A stretch of DNA of 64,000 nucleotides. It comes from Salvator merianae. Taxonomy: Eukaryota > Chordata > Lepidosauria > Squamata > Teiidae. This document shows positions 58,408 through 64,000 of the stretch, piece by piece. The notes under the pieces are model-generated. The model searched no databases and was not told the origin of the DNA. It saw only the letters and a list, made by a program, of their open reading frames with translations. The stretch covers positions 10,187,739 through 10,251,738 of the forward strand of contig QVOM02000053.1 in the NCBI GenBank assembly GCA_003586115.2, written 5' to 3'. Position 1 is the stretch's first letter, and every line of letters begins with the position of its first letter. The translations under genes were made by a program, and so were the position numbers.

Positions 58408-58615
58408 TGTCCTTGCTAACCTTACTTGATATTGGAAGCTAAGCAGGGTCTGGAACTGATACTTAGACAGAAAACCACCAAGAGAAGTCTAGACCAGGAT
58501 GCTGGAAAATATGCTGGAAAAAGGCCGTGACAAACCACTTATATGATGCTGCCCAGGAAACCACACAGATCTCTCCATACCGTCACCAGAAAACTGACCC
58601 GACTCCATGCTATTT
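58408..58615 (+). mobile_element. 5S-rRNA-derived SINE with BovB-like tail
   Basis: GGAAGCTAAGCAGGGTC (58434-58450) is the 5S rRNA internal promoter region, followed by ACTGATACTTAGACAG and AAACCACCAAG as in 5S (GTTAGTACTTGGATGGGAGACCGCC region). The tail has GACAAACCACTTATATGATG and CAGAAAACTGACCCGACTCC, the BovB-type end shared with Sauria SINEs. Confidence 0.85.
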
Positions 58616-59486
58616 CGAGGTGGGCAAATAATGCAGCCATTACGCTGAGTTTTTAAAAAGTCAGATCTTCAAAGCTTCAGGAAGAAAAGGAAACTGAAAG
58701 GAAGGCATAGGCAAGGGGCTGATAGATGCTTTATTCGCCTCGTGCTGATGGCTTGTAAAAATGAATGAACAAAGTGTGGCTGTTGCACAGTAAATCTGCA
58801 GCCTAGACAGGAGAAGACAAAGGTAGGATTCACTACCCACTTCCTTCCTCCCTGGCTACCAGGGTGATTTAATTTTATATCACTGAGTTATGACAGAAGT
58901 TTATCCAGCACCACTCAGCACTGCTCTGCAAGAAGGATAAGAGAATCTATGAGATGTCAACAACCTTCCTCTCCCGCTGAAGAACCATGAAAATGTGCCT
59001 ATAATGGGGTCTGCTTGTGTAAGGAGAGAGGTTTTCAGAACAGAGCATCTTGGCGTCTTATCATTCCAAAAATTAACCTTCAAAGGTTAACATTCAATTA
59101 CAAATTTTAGCTAATTTCTAGGGCGATGTTCAATGCAACATCATCGCCCTGGAATTATTTCCAAGTAGAAGATTTTAGGTCACCCGCATTTGTATTTAGA
59201 ACTGGGAACAAGTTCCATCTGTCAGCTTGGCCATGCTTGTGCCTGGACTTGGTGACTTTCTAATGGGACATGGAGCAGGCTCACCCTGCTGTGTTTCCCT
59301 GTCACCTGCTCACCTGGGCACTGTCTAGTGCAGGGTAAAGTCCATGGCATTCATGTGACACTGGGCATTTCTGGTAGCCGTCCAGGCTATGCGCACTTTA
59401 AATATCCATCTAGGATCTCATTTGTAGCAGGACAATTTGGTAACCCCTGCAAAATGGAATCTGCACAGGGTCACTTAATGGCAAGG

Positions 59487-59708
59487 GTAAGAGGAGCCCT
59501 GCTGGATTGGGGCCATCTAGTCCAGCATCCTGTCTCCCACAGTGGCCCACCAAGTGCTTCTAGGCATCTTAAGCAGAAGGCAAAGGCAAAACCTTCATCC
59601 ACTCTCGACTCCTTGCAAATGGCCTTTAGAGGCATCCTGCCTGTCTCTCAAACATGGAGGCAGCATCTGGGCATCAATTCTAGTAGCCATCAATATACCT
59701 GTCCTCTA
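59487..59708 (-). mobile_element. Non-LTR LINE 3'-tail copy, first of a head-to-tail pair
   Basis: GAGGAGCCCTGCTGGATTGG through CAATATACCTGTCCTCTATG. It is colinear with the adjacent copy at 59709. Confidence 0.75.
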
Positions 59709-59935
59709 TGAGTTAAGAGAAGCCCTGCTGGATCCAGCCACAGCCCAGCTAGTCCGGCATCCAGTCTCCCACAGTGGCCCACCAATTGCTTCTGGGCATC
59801 CTCAGGCAGAAGACGGAGGCAAAACCCTCAGCTGCTCTGGACTCCCTGCAAACGGCCTTTAGAGGGATCCTGCCTGCCTCTTTACCCTGGAGGCAGTCCC
59901 TAGGCGTCCATTCTAGTAGTCATTTTCCTGCCTGC
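59709..59935 (-). mobile_element. Non-LTR LINE 3'-tail copy, second of the pair
   Basis: TTAAGAGAAGCCCTGCTGG through CATTCTAGTAGTCATTTTCC, truncated at the edge of the C19orf12 CpG island. Confidence 0.75.
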
Positions 59936-60024
59936 CCCCAAACTGCTCGCCTGCAAGTCAGCAGAAATACAGAGCAGCCTCTCTTTCTCCCCTTTCCCTC
60001 CCCACTGTTAGCGCTGTCCAGGTA

Positions 60025-60600
60025 GCCATTCCACACGAGCCGAGAACCGCGCGCGCCTCCTCCCGGCCGGCCGGGCCCCGGCCTCCTGAGTGAGCAGGCG
60101 AGATTCGAGAGGCGGAGATCCGCCGCCGCGTCGCGCAGCATAACTGATCCCGCCTGGCTCTGACTCTGACGCGCGGCGCTGTCCAGTGTCCTTGCCGGAG
60201 CGGACGCACGTGAGTGCTGCTCGTCCGCTCGGGCAGCCTCCTCCTCCGCTCCAGGCCCGCGACCTTAGCGGCCTAGCCGGCCTCCGCTAAGCCACCCATG
60301 CGGCTCCGCCCCGAGGTAGGAAAGTGCTGGTGCGACTGTGCCGGGCTGGTTGTGGGGACGCGCAGTCAGGACGTACGCAGAGGAGCGCAGACGCCGGTGG
60401 GGTCCCAGGCAGGGCGAAAGGAGAGGGGCTTGCCGGGGGTGGGGAGCACGGGGAGAGAGGTTGCAGGTCCTGGGCGTTCGCGGGGGCGTTCGCAGGCGGC
60501 GGGGACTCGGCTTTCCTGGGGTAGATAGAAGCATCTCTGGGAAAGGGTGTCCTCTAAGCAAATGGGGCGCCTGAGCGGGGAGGGCTGCCGTGGGCTTCGC
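60025..60600 (+). promoter_or_regulatory. C19orf12: CpG island, probable C19orf12 promoter
   Basis: This is the second GC/CpG-dense block of the window, about 2.1 kb upstream of the main coding exon. Plus-strand donor-like sites occur at 60210 (CGCAC then GTGAGTG) and 60316 (CCGAG then GTAGGAA). Confidence 0.65.
60298..60315 (+). CDS. C19orf12: Possible alternative first coding exon of C19orf12 (MRLRPE)
   Basis: ATG CGG CTC CGC CCC GAG is followed by GTAGGA. Joined in phase 0 to the acceptor ending at 62718, it would extend the protein as [14 protein letters not shown]. Human C19orf12 also has a longer N-terminal isoform. The donor is only moderate and similarity cannot prove it. Confidence 0.25.
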
Positions 60601-60979
60601 AGAACAGGGTTCCCGCGTCTTAGATGGAGAAGAAAGGAGCTTGAGGTTTTCCCTGTTCCCTGAAATCTGTGATTTCAGGGTGTTTTCTGTTTGCTGTCTT
60701 TTTTAGAAACACCTTCAGGGCTTTGTTTTGCTTGTGAAGAGGGGGTTTCGTCACCCTAAAAAGGCAAAGCTTATGAAGCGCAGGCAAAACTTGCTAAACG
60801 TTTGCGAAGTCGTGGGGGGCAGAGTGATGGGCTGGTCCTTTTTCGTCCCTAGGTTGGAATCTTCCCTCTGCGTGGGTGACCTCGGGCTGTGGGTGACATT
60901 CTAAGGTAGAATAGAACCCACAGCGCAGACACTGTATTTGTAGTAAACATACTTATAGCTACATCACCAAAATATAATA

Positions 60980-61112
60980 GGCCCTTTTTGCACTGGGCCT
61001 GACACCAGATTATATCCCAGAATAGGGGCATACTGTAGACTACACTAGCATGTGGAGAGCGGCTCGCTATTCCAAGATATAATCCAAAATAAGGCCCCGT
61101 GCAGTAAGGGCC
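60980..61112. mobile_element. MITE family D, 133 bp, ATA duplication
   Basis: Left GGCCCTTTTTGCACTGGGCC and right GGCCCCGTGCAGTAAGGGCC are inverted repeats, and inner ATTATATCCCAGAATAG / CTATTCCAAGATATAAT also pair. ATA flanks both sides (60977-60979 and 61113-61115). Related left ends are near 17760 and 46377. Confidence 0.85.
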
Positions 61113-61818
61113 ATATTCTGTTATCTCTCGCATTGCATAGTCCTTTGGTTCCATTGCTGACAATAGGAAAGATCAGGGCACTTAGAAAGAGAAAGGTACC
61201 TAATTATACCTCTAGTAAACACCACAGCTGCAGGCAGATATGGATAAGGGAACTTGGAAACTCTTGGACTTTGCCATGTGGCAACTTCTTAGATACAAAG
61301 TAATGATAAGACACAGTGCGACTCTTGAGGATGAGAGAGGTTACTGAGTGTCAACTAAAGGCGCAAAAAGTGGGGCTGGGGCAGTTTTCATAGGCAGGGT
61401 GATCTTTGTGTATGCAAACCGTGTGAAAAGTGAGAACAGGTTATGCCAAACTGCAGAAAATCAGAAGAAAAGTTGAAAAGTTTATAAAAATGGGCTAAAT
61501 GTATGTCTTATATACTCTGAATTAAAAGAAAAAGGAAAGAAAATGGGCATTGGCGATCCCAATACACTCTGATGCTGATTCTCAGTGCGAAGGTTGCAAG
61601 AATGTTAGCCTGGAATACTCTGCTGTGATCTGAAGTGAGATCACTGGTCTGGTGACTAAGTGATAATGTTGTTTGTTTGAGGAGTGTGCTGCAGAGCTAG
61701 AGAACCTCTGGACTTGGAAGAGTAGAGCAACATGATGTCTGAGCAAAACCCTAATCGTTCACAAAACCCAAGTCCAGAAGAGTCTTTCAAGAGACTGCAG
61801 TTCTATACCAAGAGGTTT

Positions 61819-61894
61819 TTTTTATACCAAGAGGAACTGAAAGTATGGAGAAGTATTAGGTTTCTCCATACTTTCAAATCCTCTTGGTATAAAA
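61819..61894. repeat. 76-bp hairpin
   Basis: Arms TTTTATACCAAGAGGA ... TGAAAGTATGGAGAA and TTCTCCATACTTTCA ... TCCTCTTGGTATAAAA pair with about two mismatches around a 9-base loop. A further ATACCAAGAGG lies just upstream (61805). Confidence 0.85.
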
Positions 61895-62035
61895 GAAATC
61901 TGCTAGCACTTCAGTTAAACGTGCTAACCCTCAGCAGCATTAGAGGATAGATTCTGGAAAATACCCTCTTTGCAATAACTCTGCAATGTGGAATCAATGA
62001 GGCACGTACTTTTACGTGGTTTCTTCTCTCTCTTG

Positions 62036-62196
62036 TTGTTTTGGTGTCATCAAGTCTTCTTACTCTTGGTAATTGAATGGAGTTTTATTGGCAGTGCTGG
62101 AAGTTTGCCCTTGCTTACTTTGGGGGACAGGATGGGGACTGAACCTGTGACCCTCTGCTTTCCAAGGAGTTACGTTACCACTGAGCTACCATTGCT
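62036..62196 (-). mobile_element. Sauria-type SINE
   Basis: Minus-strand head with GTAGCTCAGTGGTAACG and GGTTCAGTCCCC, then a worn body and TGACACCAAAAC at the tail. It lies in the presumed first intron of C19orf12. Confidence 0.7.
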
Positions 62197-62714
62197 CTTC
62201 ACCCCTGCTATAAATAGACAGCCCAATAATCTGGATGAATTTGTGAAGTGTGACTGTTTTCTGTCACCGTGCTGATATTTCTCACCAGATGACCAGGTCT
62301 GGCAGAGCCTTGAGTGCTTTGGTGAATGGAGGGAGGAGGAAAATGCAAATATAATAGAGAGGTGTGTGATTGGAGAATTGGGTGTCTTTAGGATCTCTTC
62401 AGCATCAGTGGAACTGTTCTCTTAACTCTGGAGCAGCTGCGGAAGCCCCAATTTGTGCTGCTGGGCCTTCTGATGTTGTCGGCTTAAGGTGCTTAGCTGG
62501 AATTCTTTAGGACAAATGAACGGTGAAAGACCCGAGAGGAAGTTAACTGAAGAGCAGATTTAAACAGAGATGATTAAACAGTGACCATTTTATAGGGTGG
62601 GCAGAAGCTTCTTGAAAGTTCCTCAGCCCCACTCTGTTCGAAACACTTTCCAGTGCTCTCTCTTTCTTCCCAAAGCAAGAGGCTGATGGATGCATCTTCT
62701 GCCACTCTTTGCAG

Positions 62715-62890
62715 GCAGGAACGAAGGAGGATGCCGATCAGCGTGAATGACGTGATGCAGCTCTTGTGCCAAGTATCTGAAGAGCGGAAGATGAAGGCAG
62801 CCGTCAGGCACTCGGGGCGAGGGGCGCTTGTGGCAGGTGCAACGGCCTTTGTGGGTGGCTTGGTGGGAGGCCCGCCCGGCATAGCCGTAG
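62715..62890 (+). CDS. C19orf12: C19orf12 first main coding exon
   Basis: Two acceptors four bases apart (CTTTGCAG ending at 62714, GGCAG ending at 62718) precede ATG 62731. The coding part (160 bp) encodes 53 residues plus one base, ending GGPPGIAV. The donor is GTAAGTG. Confidence 0.92.
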
Positions 62891-63923
62891 GTAAGTGGGC
62901 CCTCTCTCCAGGGACTCTCCACTGTGATAGTGTACCACAAGGATTCCATCTTGGCATGCCTTGATGGCATGGATATGGTGCAGCAATGGCGTGTTGAAGT
63001 GGATGGCCTTGAAGAAGGTATCTCAGGGTCAGTAAAGGTACCTTCAGCAAGGCACTCGATCTTGAAAGCATCCTTAATGCCAGTCGTGTATCAAGTATTA
63101 ATATGTTCAGTTGTGCACTGAGGCAGCTGAAGGGAAGGCTGCTTCCATACAGAAGAGATGAAGAATTGCTTTCACTGAAACAGCACTGGCTTAAGCTGTG
63201 TTCAGACATAACAAAAGGGGCGCCTCAGAGGCTCCTCATAGAGACAGTGTGTGACCCTCGTGTTCCCAAGTCTTCTCTAATCCACCTTTTCTAGCATGGA
63301 ATGTTCATGAGAAAGGGGAGGGGCAGACTGGTGTGTGAACAATCCCACCTCAGAGCTGTCTCTGAGCCACCTCAGAGATGCTTTTTTTGTTGTTGTGTCT
63401 GATCACAGCTTTAGTTTGATGCAAAGAGCAGGACTTCTTCCAATTGCTATCTTTTCCTTCCTCCACTCCTCACTCCATGGATCCACATTCACCTGCCTGT
63501 TCTGGAGGAGGCAGGTTAAGGTAACAAGAATATTTTGACCCAGAGTTGGTTGTTTCCCCCTTGCGTCCAGTAAATGTTGGAAGCTACGTCATTGCCATTC
63601 ACGTGATTTGATAGTTTTGCACATGCCTTTAAATCCATCTCTGTGGTTCTTTTCCAGGGGGAGCTGTTGGTGGCTTGATTGGAGCCTGGATGACCTCTGG
63701 ACAGTTTCAGCCTATCCCTCAGATTATTCTAGAATTGCCCCCTGTGGAACAGCAGCGGCTTTATGACAGCGCTTATGGCATTATTCGCAATTTAGACTGG
63801 ACGGATACAGCACAGCTCATAGCCTTGGTTATGGGAAATGCTAGCATCCAAGAACAGCTTTTAGGTGTACTGACAAGCTACATCACTAAAGAGCTCAGAG
63901 CTGAAATCCGATATGGAGACTAG
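62731..63923 (+). CDS. C19orf12: C19orf12 homologue, complete
   Basis: The two coding exons, 62731-62890 and 63658-63923, give 426 bp and 141 aa, the length of the shorter human form. The protein begins [20 protein letters not shown] and keeps [15 protein letters not shown] glycine-zipper hydrophobic hairpin follows at about residues 32-63 ([26 protein letters not shown]), then [15 protein letters not shown] and a C-terminal helical part ending [12 protein letters not shown]. In human, this small membrane-associated protein of mitochondria, ER and their contact sites is mutated in the neurodegeneration with brain iron accumulation type MPAN; its molecular function is unsettled. The start ATG matches the human TIMVEDIMKLL start. 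A longer N terminus is possible (see 60298). The order CCNE1 (minus) then C19orf12 (plus) agrees with human 19q12. Confidence 0.96.
63194..63410. mobile_element. MITE family A copy, 217 bp, TTA duplication
   Basis: Ends AGCTGTGTTCAGACA and TGTCTGATCACAGCT are inverted and flanked by TTA at 63191-63193 and 63411-63413. It lies inside the C19orf12 intron. Confidence 0.9.
63658..63923 (+). CDS. C19orf12: C19orf12 terminal coding exon
   Basis: The acceptor is CTTTTCCAG. The exon completes a glycine and encodes [20 protein letters not shown] to the end, RYGD then TAG. It is strongly similar to the human terminal exon ([20 protein letters not shown]). Confidence 0.96.
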
Positions 63924-64000
63924 ATTTCAGTGGGTTTATATGGACTTTTGTTTTTTTTAAAAGAAGTAAACAATATTTCAAATCTATTAAGATTGATCAT
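63924..64000 (+). other. C19orf12: C19orf12 3'UTR (start; runs off the window)
   Basis: This is A/T-rich sequence after the stop. No AATAAA is seen before the window ends. Confidence 0.6.

Larger units (their letters stand above)
42951..60024. other. Intergenic region between the BtpA-like gene and C19orf12
   Basis: About 17 kb without any recognisable gene. It holds LINE tails (43419, 49503, 51655, 59487, 59709), foldbacks (44924, 45555, 51559), microsatellites (47650, 54171), an L1 piece (50860), SINEs (55090, 58408) and unassigned AT-rich DNA. Open frames here show no recognised family and mostly coincide with repeats. Confidence 0.65.

Noticed and set aside
58408..58507. A 5S rRNA gene
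   Set aside because: Only the central part of 5S is recognisable, it is heavily mutated and it is fused to a SINE tail.
62574..63209. 211-codon frame antisense to C19orf12
   Set aside because: It is a mirror of a conserved sense exon plus intron sequence and shows no family similarity.

Overview
This is a vertebrate nuclear genome window, almost certainly from a squamate reptile (lizard or snake). It has long introns, CpG-island promoters and 5'GT-AG3' exons. Its repeats are typical of squamates: tRNA-headed SINEs with an RTE/BovB-type tail (Sauria type), a 5S-rRNA-headed SINE, a BovB LINE, CR1 and L1 fragments, and many short foldback DNA transposons. The species cannot be resolved from the sequence alone.

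Three protein-coding genes can be assembled exon by exon. (1) Cyclin E1 (CCNE1) lies on the minus strand: 11 coding exons from 14690 down to 3087, predicted 407 aa, with a CpG-island promoter near 15.7-16.4 kb. (2) A BtpA-family gene (the family behind the annotation 'uncharacterized protein F13E9.13, mitochondrial') lies on the plus strand: six secure coding exons from 20355 to 41309, 268 aa, and possibly a further tiny start exon in the same CpG island at 16058-16066. (3) The C19orf12 homologue lies on the plus strand: two coding exons from 62731 to 63923, 141 aa, with its own CpG island at about 60.0-60.6 kb. All coding exons keep frame across their junctions.

Layout: 1-2.6 kb is the 3' flank of CCNE1 (old repeats only); 2.6-16 kb is CCNE1; 15.6-16.5 kb is a CpG island that probably serves CCNE1 and the BtpA-like gene divergently; 16.5-43 kb is the BtpA-like gene with repeat-filled introns and 3' flank; 43-60 kb is intergenic DNA made of SINE, LINE and MITE remnants with no recognisable gene; 60-64 kb is C19orf12. 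In human 19q12, CCNE1 and C19orf12 are neighbours in the same divergent arrangement. The block is therefore conserved, but here a BtpA-family gene sits between them.

The most striking non-genic content is the set of short DNA elements whose target-site duplications are still readable: a GC-rich hAT-like element with a perfect 8-bp duplication in a CCNE1 intron, several Harbinger-like families with 3-bp TTA/TAA-type duplications, and nested insertions (CR1 in BovB, a LINE tail in a MITE). I found no virus-like or prokaryotic defence-like system; the unusual items are the intervening BtpA-like gene, its shared promoter and the repeat architecture.
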